Of a DNA stretch of 64,000 nucleotides, positions 7,997-17,093 are shown piece by piece. The notes beneath the pieces are model-generated. The model did no database searches. It was not told the DNA's origin and saw nothing but the letters and a program-made list of their open reading frames with translations. How positions within the stretch are numbered: the first letter of the stretch is position 1; every line of letters starts with the position of its first letter. The position numbers and the translations under genes are program-made. The stretch is from DATJZG01 sp035499295 (GTDB lineage Bacteria > Myxococcota > Myxococcia > Myxococcales > Anaeromyxobacteraceae): the NCBI GenBank assembly GCA_035499295.1, contig DATJZG010000186.1:1-64000 (forward strand). Reading direction: 5' to 3'.

Positions 7997-8265
7997 GGCC
8001 TGCTCCTGTCTCCTTCTCCCGGTCCCTGGGGGGCCTCGGGGTAGCGTTCTTAGGTGGGAGGCCCGAGCCCGGCAGCGCCAAACGGACCGTGAACATCCGG
8101 TGACGAGCGGAAATTTGGGTGCCAACGCGCGCTTGGAGATGCCACCCGCCCACACCCAGCCGCCGCGAGCGCGCGGGGTGGAAGCACCCCATGGTCGTCG
8201 CGCACCCTCAACCTTTATGGGGATACGCCGCACGCACTTCCAACGAGTTCGGCGCGGGCCGGGCC

Positions 8266-8281
8266 TGGCACGGAATCCGCA
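8266..8281 (+). promoter_or_regulatory. Possible sigma-54 promoter
   Basis: TGGCACG-GAAT-CCGCA has a perfect -24 element and the conserved GC of the -12 element exactly 10 bases after the GG. The -12 box deviates (CCGC rather than TTGC). A start near 8292 would leave a short leader before the small Cys-containing gene. This is one match found by eye in GC-rich DNA. Confidence 0.3.
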
Positions 8282-8320
8282 CTGCCAGACGGCGTGCGCG
8301 ACGAAGAGAAGAGCCTGGCA

Positions 8321-8557
8321 GTGAGCCCACACCCGACCATGCTGGCCGCCCCCATCGAGCAGGACGGCGTGGCCGAGCACCGGAACCTCTTCTGCCCGAA
8401 CTACGATCCGTGCCTCGACTTGGCGCTGGCCGAGCGCTGGCCCAGCTGGACGTGTGCGCGCTGCCCACTGTTCTCGCTCCGCCACGAGGCGGAGGAACTT
8501 GTCCGCTTCGGCGCCGCCCGGCTGAGCGACGGGACCGAGGCGGCGCTCGACTTCTAG
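8321..8557 (+). CDS. Small protein with a paired-cysteine motif
   Basis: About 78 residues from GTG 8321. ATG 8339 and GTG 8294 are in-frame alternatives. The core is FCPNYDPCLDLALAERW followed by SWTCARCPLF, four cysteines as C-x5-C and C-x2-C that could bind zinc or iron. The spacing suggests a conserved small zinc-ribbon-like protein of unknown role. It converges on the S9 peptidase gene with 9 bases between stops. Confidence 0.6.
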   Translation: MSPHPTMLAAPIEQDGVAEHRNLFCPNYDPCLDLALAERWPSWTCARCPLFSLRHEAEELVRFGAARLSDGTEAALDF

Positions 8558-8566
8558 CGAGCGCCC

Positions 8567-10642
8567 TCAGGGCTTGGTGAACCGATCGAGGAAGCGGAGC
8601 ACGGCGTCGTGCCACTGGACGCTGTTCAGCGGCTTTAGCACCCAGTGGTTCTCGTCCGGGAAGTAGAGGAACTCGCTCGGGACGCCGAGGCGCTGCGCCG
8701 CGGTGAACCCGGCGATGCCCTCGGTCTCGACCACCCGGTAGTCCTTCCCGCCGTGAATGAAGAGGATGGGAGTCTTCCAGTTCTTCACCAAGTTGACGGG
8801 GTTGTGCTTCTGGTAGTTCTCGGGCACGCGCCAGGGAACGCCGCGGTACTCGCGCTCCGGGAACCACAGCTCCTCGGTGTCGAAGTAGGCGTGGAACTCG
8901 TCCAGGTCGCCGTCGTGGCTCACCAGGCACCGGAAGCGGTCGGGCCATGCGCCGGCGATCCAGTCGACGAGGTAGCCGCCGAAGGAGGCCCCCAGGGCCG
9001 CGACGCGGTTCTCGTCCAGGAAGGGGTAGCGAGCCAAGGCGGCGGCCAGCCCCTTCTTCAGGTCCTCGAGCGGCTTGCCGCCCCAGTCGCCCTGGATGGA
9101 GTCGGTGAAGCGCTGGCCGTACCCGGTCGAGCCGTGGAAGTCGACCATCAGCGCGGCGTATCCGGCAGCGGCGTAGATCTGTGGATTCCACCTATAGTGG
9201 AATTCGTCGAGCCAGGAACCCTGCGGGCCGCCGTGCACGAGGAGGGCCACCGGGACTTTCTTCGCGGCGTCGAGCCCAGACGGCCGGACGAGCCAGGCGT
9301 GGACCGGCTCCCCGCCGGCACCCGGAAAGCTGAACTCCTCCGAGACGCCCATGGCGACCTCCGAGAGCGCGCGGGCGTTCACGTGCGTGATCTGCTTCAC
9401 CCCCGTCCCGTCGAGCCGCGCCAGGTACAGGTCGGCGGGTGAGCCCAGATCCTCGCGCTGGTACACCAGGGCTCCCGAGGTGACCGCGGCACCCTTGACC
9501 GTGCCGCCCTGGATCGCCACCCGGGCCGACCCCGTGGCCACGTCGAGGGCGAAGAGGGAATGGCGCCCGGCGTCGTCGGCCGCGGCGTAGAGGGTCCTGG
9601 AGTCCGGCGACCAGAGGAGCGGTCCCTCCGGAGACCGGTCCCAGCCGCTCGCCACTTCTCGCTCCTTTCCGTCCGGCCAGGGGCGGACCATGACGCGAAA
9701 GCGATCGGCCTCGTAGCCCGGCACTGACATGGCGAGCCAGGCGAGTTGCTTCCCGTCCGGCGAGAAGGAGGGGGCCGCGTCCCAGGCGGCGTTGCCCGGC
9801 GTCAGGTTGCGGGGCGGAGACGACCCGTCGGCGGGGACGAGGAAGAGATCGAAGTTGGTGGACCAGGCCTCCTCGCGCCCGGCGTCCTTGGCGGAGAAGA
9901 CGACGGCGGTGCCGTCGGGGGTGAAGGTGTAGTCCTCGGGGCCGCCGAACGGCCTCGACGGGCAGTCCGCGTCCATGCTGCTCATCAGGTCGACGGGCGC
10001 CTTCTCCGGCCCCGGCAGGAGGAAGAGGTGGGAGCGCCGCCCGTCGAGCCACTCGTCCCAGTGCCGGACCGGCAGTTGGCGGTAGAGGTGCCCACTCGCC
10101 TTCGACTTCGCCCGCTCCTCGAGCCGCTTGGCGGTGCAGGCGACGGGGCCCTCAGGCCGGCCGGCGCAGTCGGGGAACACCTGGGCGGAGACGAGAAGGG
10201 CCACGCCGTCCCTGGCCACGGCGAAGGTCCCCACGTCGATCGGCAGGGAGGTCACCTTCTCCGACTCGCCGCCGTCCATGCGCAGCCGCCACACCTGCTG
10301 GGAGCCGGATCGCCCCGCCAGGAAGTAGAGGGCCCTGCCGTCGGGCGAGAAGCGCGGGCTCGACTCGCTGTCCGGGCCCGAGGTGAGCGGCCGAAGGCCG
10401 GTTCCGTCCGCGTTCACGATCCAGACGTGGGTGCGGCCGCGGTTCGCCTCGAGGTCGGTGGTGCGCACGACGAACGCCACCTGCCTTCCGTCCGGCGACA
10501 GCTGGGCGTCGGAGACGCGCTCGAGCATCACCAGGTCGCGAATCCCCAAGGGGTGCGGGCCCGCGAGGGCGCTCGCCGGCAGGAAGCCGGCGAGGAGCGC
10601 CGAGGCGGACAGTGCTCGAAGGCGGGCGAGGGCGGAGGGCAT
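8567..10642 (-). CDS. Secreted S9 family serine peptidase
   Basis: 691 residues. A signal peptide (to about residue 27, ending ALAG) is followed by a beta-propeller with repeated LSPDGRQVAF, FSPDGRALYF and FSPDGKQLAW blades, then an alpha/beta-hydrolase domain. The nucleophile is the Ser of GASFGG (about 540), the acid is in GGKDYR (about 628) and the His is in DENHWV (about 661). It resembles prolyl oligopeptidase/acylaminoacyl-peptidase enzymes that trim short peptides in the periplasm. Aromatic Phe replaces the usual Tyr of GxSYGG. Confidence 0.92.
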   Translation of the reverse strand: MPSALARLRALSASALLAGFLPASALAGPHPLGIRDLVMLERVSDAQLSPDGRQVAFVVRTTDLEANRGRTHVWIVNADGTGLRPLTSGPDSESSPRFSPDGRALYFLAGRSGSQQVWRLRMDGGESEKVTSLPIDVGTFAVARDGVALLVSAQVFPDCAGRPEGPVACTAKRLEERAKSKASGHLYRQLPVRHWDEWLDGRRSHLFLLPGPEKAPVDLMSSMDADCPSRPFGGPEDYTFTPDGTAVVFSAKDAGREEAWSTNFDLFLVPADGSSPPRNLTPGNAAWDAAPSFSPDGKQLAWLAMSVPGYEADRFRVMVRPWPDGKEREVASGWDRSPEGPLLWSPDSRTLYAAADDAGRHSLFALDVATGSARVAIQGGTVKGAAVTSGALVYQREDLGSPADLYLARLDGTGVKQITHVNARALSEVAMGVSEEFSFPGAGGEPVHAWLVRPSGLDAAKKVPVALLVHGGPQGSWLDEFHYRWNPQIYAAAGYAALMVDFHGSTGYGQRFTDSIQGDWGGKPLEDLKKGLAAALARYPFLDENRVAALGASFGGYLVDWIAGAWPDRFRCLVSHDGDLDEFHAYFDTEELWFPEREYRGVPWRVPENYQKHNPVNLVKNWKTPILFIHGGKDYRVVETEGIAGFTAAQRLGVPSEFLYFPDENHWVLKPLNSVQWHDAVLRFLDRFTKP

Positions 10643-10804
10643 GACGGTTTGGCTCCCGGCGGTGGACGCCCTTTGGGTGCGTGGCGCAACAGACCACGGG
10701 TCCTAGCCTCCTGTCGACGTCGCGCCCGTTCGAGGTGGCGGCGGACCCGGAAATATGCTGTGTTCCCACCCCCAAGATCCCGCCGGGGATGTCGGAGGAG
10801 TCGG

Positions 10805-13069
10805 ATGAAGCTGCTCGAGACACTCGCGTCGCTCAAGGTCGCCGTCGTTCTCCTCGTGGCGCTGCTGCTGGGGCTCGCTGCCGGGACCATCATCGAGTCC
10901 TCGAGTGGCACCGACGCCGCCGGAAGGCTCGTCTACTACTCCTGGTGGTTCCTGGCCCTGCAGGCAGCCTTCGCGGTGAACGTCCTCGCGTCCATCGTGG
11001 TCCTCTTCCCCTGGGGCAAGCAGCGGATAGGCTTCCTCGTCACCCACTCGGCCGCCATCCTCATCCTGGCGGGGGCCCTGGTCTCGTTCTTCTTCAAGTC
11101 GGAGGGTCAGCTCAGCCTGTGGGAGGGCGAGACGGGGAGCCGCATCGTCAACACCGACCGGCAAGGACGGGTCCTCGACGAGTCCACCCTGCCGTTCTCC
11201 GTCCGGCTCATGCAGTTCCGCATCGACCACTACCCCGGCACGATGCGGCCCTCCGGCTTCCGCAGCGAGGTCCTCATCATCGAGGACGGCAAGGCCCGCC
11301 CCGCCTCCGTCTGGATGAACCACGAGCTGGAGGTCCAGGGCTGGCGCCTCTTCCAGTCGAGCTACCGCCAGACGGGCGGCCGCCAGATGACCGTCCTCTC
11401 CGCCTCCAAGGACCCCGGTCAGCCCATCGTCTTCCTCGGGTACGGACTCCTCGTCCTCGGGATGTGCATCGTGCTCGCGACCCGCATCTCGCAGGCGCGC
11501 GCGCGGGCGGAGCGGGACGCCGCCATCGGCGCCAAGGCGGCCAAGGGAGCCGCCGCGGTCGCGCTGCTCCTCGCGTCGGCGGCGCTCACGGGGCCGGCCC
11601 GGGCCGACGACCTCGTCGACGCTATCGCCCGGCTGCCGGTGCAGCACGACGGGCGGGTGATGCCGTTCGACACCGTCGCGCGCGAGTCGGTGTGGCAGGT
11701 CACCGGATCCCGCTCCTGGGAGGGCATGGATCCGGTGGCGCTCGCCACCGCCTGGACCTTCAATCCGTCCGCGACGGCGAACGCCCCCGTCGTGGCCCTC
11801 GGGGGCTCCGACCTCGCCCGGACCGCGGGGTTTCCAGAGGGGACGAGGCACGCCTCCTTCAACCAGATCGTGAACAACCCGCGGGCGATGGCGCTCATCG
11901 ACGAGGCGCGGCGCCTCGAGGCGCAGGACCAGCCGCGCCACGGGGTCCTCTCCGACGCCGAGAAGCTCGAGCAGAGGCTCCTCGCCCTGCAGCGCTTCCT
12001 GCAGCGGGAGGAGATCCGCTCGGTGCCCGACCCGGCCGACCCGAAGGGAAGGTGGGGCGTGCCGGAGCTCACCACCCCCGCCGCCCTGGCCGCCCTGTCG
12101 AGGGGCCCAAGGCCCGAGGGGTGGCCCTCGGCGGCGGCGATAGAGCGCGAGATCACCTACAACGCCGTTCGGCCCACCCGGATCGCCTGGATCATCCTCG
12201 GCGCGTCCTTCCTCCTGTCGGTCGTGGCCTTCGGGCGAAGGAACAAGCTCCTCGACGTGCTCGCGTTCGTGGGGCTCCTCGGAGGGCTCGCGGTGATGAC
12301 GTGGGGGATCGGTACCCGCTGGGCGATCGCCGATCGGTTCCCCGCCGCCAACATGTACGAGTCCCTGCTCTTCCTGGCGTGGGGCGTGGGGCTCTTCGCG
12401 GTGGTGGCCTTCGCCGTCATGCGGAACCGCGTGGTGGTGCTGAACGCTTGCGCCATGGCGGCGCTCACTATGGCCCTCACCGACCTGTTGCCCATCGACG
12501 GCTTCATCCACCCAGTGCCGCCGGTGCTCGCCGGGACGCCCTGGCTCGCCATCCACGTGCCCATCATCATGGTGAGCTATTCGGTCCTGGCGCTCGGGGT
12601 GGTCGTCGCCCATATGCAGATCGGCTTCACCATCTTCGCGCCGCGCAAGCAGGAGACCATCGAGCGCATGGCCGACCTGCTCTACTGGTACATGTTCGTC
12701 GGCTCCATCCTCCTTATCACCGGGATTCTCACCGGGTCGATCTGGGCCGCCTCCTCCTGGGGGCGCTACTGGGGCTGGGATCCCAAGGAGGTCTGGTCGC
12801 TCGTGGCGTTCCTGGCCTATGCCGCCATCATCCACGCGCGCTGGGAGAAGATGATCGGCTCCTTCGGCGTGGCGGCGATTAGCATCGTCGCGTTCCAGAC
12901 CATCCTCATGACCTACCTGGGCGTAAACTTCGTCCTGGGGATCGGACTCCACGCCTACGGCTTCGGCGACTCCCCGGTCCTCATGTGGATGATCGTCGTC
13001 GCCGTCGTCGAGGCCGCGTTCCTCGCCCTCGGCTGGGCGGCGCACCGCAAGCAGGCGGCAGCCGCGTAG
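10805..13069 (+). CDS. ccsBA: Fused cytochrome c synthase CcsBA (ResB-CcsA)
   Basis: 754 residues from ATG 10805. The N-terminal ResB/CcsB part has membrane helices at about 11-31 and 72-95 and a periplasmic domain. A central region includes a second hydrophobic stretch and a periplasmic segment. The C-terminal CcsA part carries the tryptophan-rich haem-handling WWD motif (WGRYWGWDPKEVW, about 654-666) and histidines near HVPIIMVSYS and GIGLHAYGFG. System II exports haem and ligates it to CxxCH apocytochromes. Fusion of the two subunits is known in epsilon- and delta-type bacteria. CcdA and ResA partners are not in this window. Confidence 0.95.
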   Translation: MKLLETLASLKVAVVLLVALLLGLAAGTIIESSSGTDAAGRLVYYSWWFLALQAAFAVNVLASIVVLFPWGKQRIGFLVTHSAAILILAGALVSFFFKSEGQLSLWEGETGSRIVNTDRQGRVLDESTLPFSVRLMQFRIDHYPGTMRPSGFRSEVLIIEDGKARPASVWMNHELEVQGWRLFQSSYRQTGGRQMTVLSASKDPGQPIVFLGYGLLVLGMCIVLATRISQARARAERDAAIGAKAAKGAAAVALLLASAALTGPARADDLVDAIARLPVQHDGRVMPFDTVARESVWQVTGSRSWEGMDPVALATAWTFNPSATANAPVVALGGSDLARTAGFPEGTRHASFNQIVNNPRAMALIDEARRLEAQDQPRHGVLSDAEKLEQRLLALQRFLQREEIRSVPDPADPKGRWGVPELTTPAALAALSRGPRPEGWPSAAAIEREITYNAVRPTRIAWIILGASFLLSVVAFGRRNKLLDVLAFVGLLGGLAVMTWGIGTRWAIADRFPAANMYESLLFLAWGVGLFAVVAFAVMRNRVVVLNACAMAALTMALTDLLPIDGFIHPVPPVLAGTPWLAIHVPIIMVSYSVLALGVVVAHMQIGFTIFAPRKQETIERMADLLYWYMFVGSILLITGILTGSIWAASSWGRYWGWDPKEVWSLVAFLAYAAIIHARWEKMIGSFGVAAISIVAFQTILMTYLGVNFVLGIGLHAYGFGDSPVLMWMIVVAVVEAAFLALGWAAHRKQAAAA

Positions 13070-13096
13070 GGCCCCGAGCCCTCCCGGGCCTCGACG

Positions 13097-13303
13097 CTAA
13101 GGAGCGGAACGGTCGAGGCGGTCCGCCTCGCGCACCCCCGCTTCCCAGGCGTCCGCTTGCGTCCCGAAGCTCCCCGGCACGGGGCCATCGTCCACGGCCA
13201 CCGTCCAGCGCCCCTCCATCACCATCGACACCTTGACGAGGTGCCTCCCGATCTCGAAGCTCGTGGGAAAGCGGGCGACGGGCGTCGGAGTCTGCCGGGT
13301 CAT
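13097..13303 (-). CDS. Small conserved-looking hypothetical protein
   Basis: 68 residues: FEIGRHLVKVSMVMEGRWTVAV, then DDGPVPGSFGTQADAWEAGV and READRLD. Two to three beta-strands then an amphipathic helix suggest a compact alpha/beta fold. It converges on ccsBA with 27 bases between. No family is recognised. Confidence 0.55.
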   Translation of the reverse strand: MTRQTPTPVARFPTSFEIGRHLVKVSMVMEGRWTVAVDDGPVPGSFGTQADAWEAGVREADRLDRSAP

Positions 13304-13514
13304 GCCTTCATCCTAAGCCTGTGCGACCGAGCGTGCCTCTTCCCCTGCCGCCAGCCCCGGGGGCTCGGCGCGCCTCTCCCGCCTTTTCCCTAGACCCGTG
13401 CGGGACTTACGATCGCCTCCCATGGCAGAACCCACTGATCTTGCTATGGTGTTTCGACGCGCCCGCAGCGGCCCCATCAGGCTTTCGAGCGCGGCAAGGT
13501 AACCCGCCCGGGAT

Positions 13515-13538
13515 GCGACGGAGAGTATGCTCCGTCGC
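13515..13538. promoter_or_regulatory. Perfect 9-bp inverted repeat before the cupin gene
   Basis: GCGACGGAG-AGTATG-CTCCGTCGC ends 13 bases before the cupin start codon and directly precedes its ribosome-binding site (GGGAGGAA). The loop and right arm contain TATGCT, which could act as a -10 element, so the repeat could be an operator over a promoter. It could equally be a hairpin in the leader RNA. Confidence 0.5.
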
Positions 13539-13551
13539 GGGAGGAACTCGC

Positions 13552-13914
13552 ATGTCCGAGTCCGGAAGCCTCTTCGACGTAGCGCGGCAGGTCTCGGCCC
13601 GGTTCGCCATGTCGAGGCTGCCGCCGCGCGGCGGCAAGCGGTTCGCGAGCGCCTTCCGGCACGGATCCTTGCAGGTGGAGATCTTCGCGCCGCGCGGTCG
13701 CGACGCTCAGCGACCCCACGTGAGGGACGAGGTCTACGTCGTCGTCCAGGGGACCGGCTTCTACGTGAACGGGTCCCAGCGCTTCGCCTTCCGCGCGGGC
13801 GACTTGATGTTCGCCGCCGCCGGCGAGGAGCACCACTTCGAGGACTTCTCCGAGGACTTCTTCACCTGGGTCCTCTTCTACGGTCCGGACGGCGGGGAGA
13901 GGCCGAAGCGGTGA
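13552..13914 (+). CDS. Cupin-fold protein
   Basis: 120 residues from ATG 13552. The two cupin metal-binding stretches are recognisable: RPHVRDEVYVVVQGTG (His, Glu) and GDLMFAAAGEEHHFEDF (His pair). It is a small single-domain cupin, possibly a metal-dependent enzyme or a small-molecule sensor. The start has a good ribosome-binding site and lies after a perfect inverted repeat, suggesting regulation. It stands about 120 bases before kdsB on the same strand. Confidence 0.82.
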   Translation: MSESGSLFDVARQVSARFAMSRLPPRGGKRFASAFRHGSLQVEIFAPRGRDAQRPHVRDEVYVVVQGTGFYVNGSQRFAFRAGDLMFAAAGEEHHFEDFSEDFFTWVLFYGPDGGERPKR

Positions 13915-14032
13915 TCTCGCCGCCTCCGGGCGGCGGGCCCTCGAGCGGGATCTCAAAGGGAGCGCCCAGGGAGGGCTTCGGTTAGGATACGGCACCCGCG
14001 CCGCAGGGCGGAGCGGGGATGGAAGCGACGAC

Positions 14033-14806
14033 GTGAGGCGCGTGGCCCTCATCCCGGCGCGGCTCGGCGCCACACGGTTCCCCCGCAAGCTCCTCGCCGA
14101 GCTCGGCGGCAAGACCGTGATCCGCCGCACCTACGAGGCCGTCCGCGGGACCGGGCTCTTCACGTCCGTACAGGTCGTCACCGACAGCCCGGAGATCGCT
14201 CGCGAGATCGCGGAGGCGGGCGGGCAGGCGGTGATGTCGCAGCGCTCCCACGAGAGCGGCACGGACCGGATCGCCGAAGTGGCCGAGGCGGTCGACGCCG
14301 ACCTCTTCGTCAACGTGCAGGGAGACGAGCCGTTCACTCGCAGCGGACCGCTCGAGCGCCTCCTCGCTCTCTTCGACGGGCCGGGGGCCGAGAGGGTCCA
14401 GGTGGCCTCCCTTATGCAAGCGCTCGGCGACCCCGCCCTGGTCCGCGACCCCAACTACGTGAAGGTGGCGGTGGACCTCTCGGGCAACGCGCTCTTCTTC
14501 TCCCGCTCGCCGATCCCCTTTCTCCGCGACCGATCCGTGCACCCCACCTTCTGGGAGCACATCGGCGTGTACGCCTTCCGGCGCGAGGCGCTCCTCGCCT
14601 TCACCCGCCTTACGCCGGGGCCGCTGGAGCGGGCGGAGAAGGTGGAGTGCCTCAGGTTCCTGGAGCACGGGATCGGCATCCGCATGGCGTCGACGGAGTA
14701 CATGGGGGTGGAGATCGACACTCCCGAGGACCTCGTGCGGGCGGAGCGCCTGCTTGCCGAGGGAAAAGCCGGGCCGCAGGCCGTGGCGCAGGAGCGACAG
14801 TCATGA
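14033..14806 (+). CDS. kdsB: CMP-Kdo synthetase family (KdsB), probably for Kdo8N
   Basis: 257 residues, GTG start. It has the KdsB signatures IPARLGATRFPRKLL (residues 7-21), VVTDSPEI, FVNVQGDEP (about 90-98), HIGVYAFR and the late GVEIDTPEDL. The family joins Kdo to CMP for lipid A-core assembly. The 3' end overlaps the next gene by ATGA, and that gene plus the following one match KdnB and KdnA. In Shewanella the clustered KdsB uses 8-amino-Kdo, so the same substrate is inferred here. A second, Kdo-specific KdsB may exist elsewhere. Confidence 0.9.
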   Translation: MRRVALIPARLGATRFPRKLLAELGGKTVIRRTYEAVRGTGLFTSVQVVTDSPEIAREIAEAGGQAVMSQRSHESGTDRIAEVAEAVDADLFVNVQGDEPFTRSGPLERLLALFDGPGAERVQVASLMQALGDPALVRDPNYVKVAVDLSGNALFFSRSPIPFLRDRSVHPTFWEHIGVYAFRREALLAFTRLTPGPLERAEKVECLRFLEHGIGIRMASTEYMGVEIDTPEDLVRAERLLAEGKAGPQAVAQERQS

Positions 14807-15882
14807 GCGTTCACAAGAACCTCACCCTGGTGGGAGCGGTCACTTTCGGGCGAGGCGCTTTCGGCCAGGTGGAAGGCATCCTCGAGCGGCAGCGGCGGGC
14901 CTCGTCGCCCTTCGTCTTCCTTGTCGACCACGTCTTCAAGGACCGGTCCGACTTCCTCGGCCGCATTCCCCTGCGCGGCAAGGACCGGCTCTACTTCGCC
15001 GACGTCTCCCACGAGCCCACCACCGGCGACGTGGACGGCCTGCGCGACCGGATCCGCGACGAGTTTGGGGAGGTCTCCGGCATCGTCGGCGTGGGCGGGG
15101 GCTCCACCATGGACCTCGCCAAGGCCGTCTCCCTCATGCTCACCAACCCCGGCTCCTCGACCGAGTACCAGGGCTGGGACCTCCTCAAGTTCCCGGGCGT
15201 GTTCAAGGTGGGCGTTCCCACCCTGTCCGGGACCGGCGCCGAGGTTTCGCGGACGGCGGTGCTCATTGGCCCCACCAAGAAACTCGGGCTGAACTCCGAC
15301 TTCACCCCCTTCGACCAGGTGGTGCTCGACCCCGACCTCGTCGCCGGGGTACCGGCGCGGCAGCGCTTCTTCACCGGGATGGACTGCTACATCCACAACG
15401 TCGAGTCGCTTCACGGACGGGCGATGAACGCCTACGCGCGCGTGCACGCCGAGAAGTCCATGGAGCTGTGCCGGGAGATCTTCTTGGAGAAGGGACTCTG
15501 GGACCCAGACGCCGACGAGAAGCTGATGATGGCGTCCTGGCTGGGTGGAATGAGCATCGCCTACTCCCAGGTCGGCGCCGCCCACGCCATGTCCTACGGG
15601 CTCGCCTACGTCCTCGGCACCCGGCACGGCGAGGGCAACTGCATCGCCATGCAGGCCCTGGGGGAGTTCTACCCCGAGGGGGTGCGCGACTTCCGCCGGA
15701 TGGCCGAGAAGGCCGGGGTCGAGATCCCCCAGGGGCTCACCCGCGGGCTCGCGCCCGAGCGGCTCGACAAGATGGTGGACGTCTCGCTGGGGATGGCACC
15801 CCTGTGGGCGAACGTGCTCGGCGAGGACTGGCAGAAGAAGATGACCCGGGAGCGCCTCCGGGCGCTCTACCAAAGGCTGTAG
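14803..15882 (+). CDS. kdnB: KdnB, metal-dependent Kdo 8-dehydrogenase
   Basis: 359 residues of the iron-containing alcohol dehydrogenase family. NAD binding is shown by VGVGGGSTMDLAKAV (about 97-111) and PTLSGTGAE. Probable metal ligands are Asp194 and His198 (GMDCYIHNVE), His261 (GAAHAMSYG) and His275 (TRHGEGN). The segment with LMLTNPG, YQGWDLL and KLGLNSDF matches what is known of Shewanella KdnB, which oxidises C8 of Kdo to the aldehyde. It overlaps kdsB by 4 bases and is 10 bases before kdnA. Confidence 0.88.
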   Translation: MSVHKNLTLVGAVTFGRGAFGQVEGILERQRRASSPFVFLVDHVFKDRSDFLGRIPLRGKDRLYFADVSHEPTTGDVDGLRDRIRDEFGEVSGIVGVGGGSTMDLAKAVSLMLTNPGSSTEYQGWDLLKFPGVFKVGVPTLSGTGAEVSRTAVLIGPTKKLGLNSDFTPFDQVVLDPDLVAGVPARQRFFTGMDCYIHNVESLHGRAMNAYARVHAEKSMELCREIFLEKGLWDPDADEKLMMASWLGGMSIAYSQVGAAHAMSYGLAYVLGTRHGEGNCIAMQALGEFYPEGVRDFRRMAEKAGVEIPQGLTRGLAPERLDKMVDVSLGMAPLWANVLGEDWQKKMTRERLRALYQRL

Positions 15883-15892
15883 GAGGGCGAAA

Positions 15893-17083
15893 ATGCCGGG
15901 CTACGAGCTCTGGGGTGCCGAGGAGCGCCGCGAGGTAGAGGAGGTCCTCGAGACCGGGATCCTGATGCGCTACGGCTTCGACGGCCCGCGGGCAGGGCGG
16001 TGGAAGGCAAAGGAGCTCGAGGCCGAGCTGTGCCGCCGCACCGGCGCACGCCACGCCCAGGTGGTCTCGAGCGGCACCGCGGCCCTCACCACCGGCCTGG
16101 CCGCGCTCGGCGTGGGCGCCGGCGACGAGGTGGTGATGCCGACCTTCACCTTCGTTGCCAGCTTCGAAGCGGTGCTCTCCGTCGGCGCCGTCCCGGTGCT
16201 GGCGGACGTGGACGACACCCTCACCCTCTCGCCCGCGGCGGCGCGCGCCGCGCTCACGCCGCGCACCAAGGTGGTGATGCCCGTCCACATGTGCGGTGCC
16301 ATGGCCGACGTGGGGTCGCTCCAAGCGCTCTGCGACGAGAAGGGGCTCTGGCTCTTCGAGGACGCGTGCCAGGCGGTGGGAGGCAGCTATCGCGGCCGCG
16401 CCCTCGGTACCATCGGCAAGGCCGGCTGCTTCTCCTTCGACTTCGTGAAGACCATCACTTGTGGCGAGGGGGGCGCGGTGGTCACCTCCGACGAGGAGGT
16501 GTGGCGGCGCTGCGACCAGTTTAGCGACCACGGGCACGACCACCTGGGGGCGGACCGCGGTGCCGACCTGCACCCCATCCTCGGGTACAATTTCCGCATC
16601 TCCGAGCTGCACGCCGCCGTGGGCCTGGCCCAGGTGCGCCGGCTCCCGGAGTTCGTGGCCGCCCAGCGGCGGCACAAGGAGACCCTGCGCGCAGCCCTGG
16701 CCCGGGTGGCGGGGGTGACCTTCCGGCGCCTGCCCGATCCCGACGGAGACAGCGCCTCCTTCCTCTCCTTCTTCCTTCCCGACGAGGCGCGGGCGCGCGC
16801 GGCGGCGGCTGCCCTCAAGGCCGCCGGGCTCCCGGCCATGTACTGGTACGACAACAACTGGCACTACGTGAGACGCTGGGACCACCTCAAGAAGGGGGCC
16901 ACGCTGGCGCGCTGGCCGGAGGAGATGCGCCGCGCCCTCGCCCCACTCGCGTCCCGGTCCTTCCCGGCCTCCGACTCGGTGATGAGCCGCGCCATCTCCA
17001 CCCCGGTCCAACTGGCCTGGAGCGACGCGCAGCTCGCCGATCGAGCCGAGAAGCTCGCGCGCGCGGTCCGGTCCGTCCTCTGA
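15893..17083 (+). CDS. kdnA: KdnA, PLP-dependent Kdo 8-aminotransferase
   Basis: 396 residues of the DegT/DnrJ/EryC1 sugar aminotransferase family. SSGTAALTTGLAALGVGAGD (about 59-78) is the PLP phosphate region. DACQAVGG stacks on the cofactor. Lys186 in SFDFVKTITCGEGG is the Schiff-base lysine. With KdnB it would turn Kdo into 8-amino-3,8-dideoxy-manno-octulosonate. A strong AGGAGG ribosome-binding site precedes the ATG. The gene converges on the heptosyltransferase with a 10-base gap. Confidence 0.88.
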   Translation: MPGYELWGAEERREVEEVLETGILMRYGFDGPRAGRWKAKELEAELCRRTGARHAQVVSSGTAALTTGLAALGVGAGDEVVMPTFTFVASFEAVLSVGAVPVLADVDDTLTLSPAAARAALTPRTKVVMPVHMCGAMADVGSLQALCDEKGLWLFEDACQAVGGSYRGRALGTIGKAGCFSFDFVKTITCGEGGAVVTSDEEVWRRCDQFSDHGHDHLGADRGADLHPILGYNFRISELHAAVGLAQVRRLPEFVAAQRRHKETLRAALARVAGVTFRRLPDPDGDSASFLSFFLPDEARARAAAAALKAAGLPAMYWYDNNWHYVRRWDHLKKGATLARWPEEMRRALAPLASRSFPASDSVMSRAISTPVQLAWSDAQLADRAEKLARAVRSVL

Positions 17084-17093
17084 TCCGGGCGGC

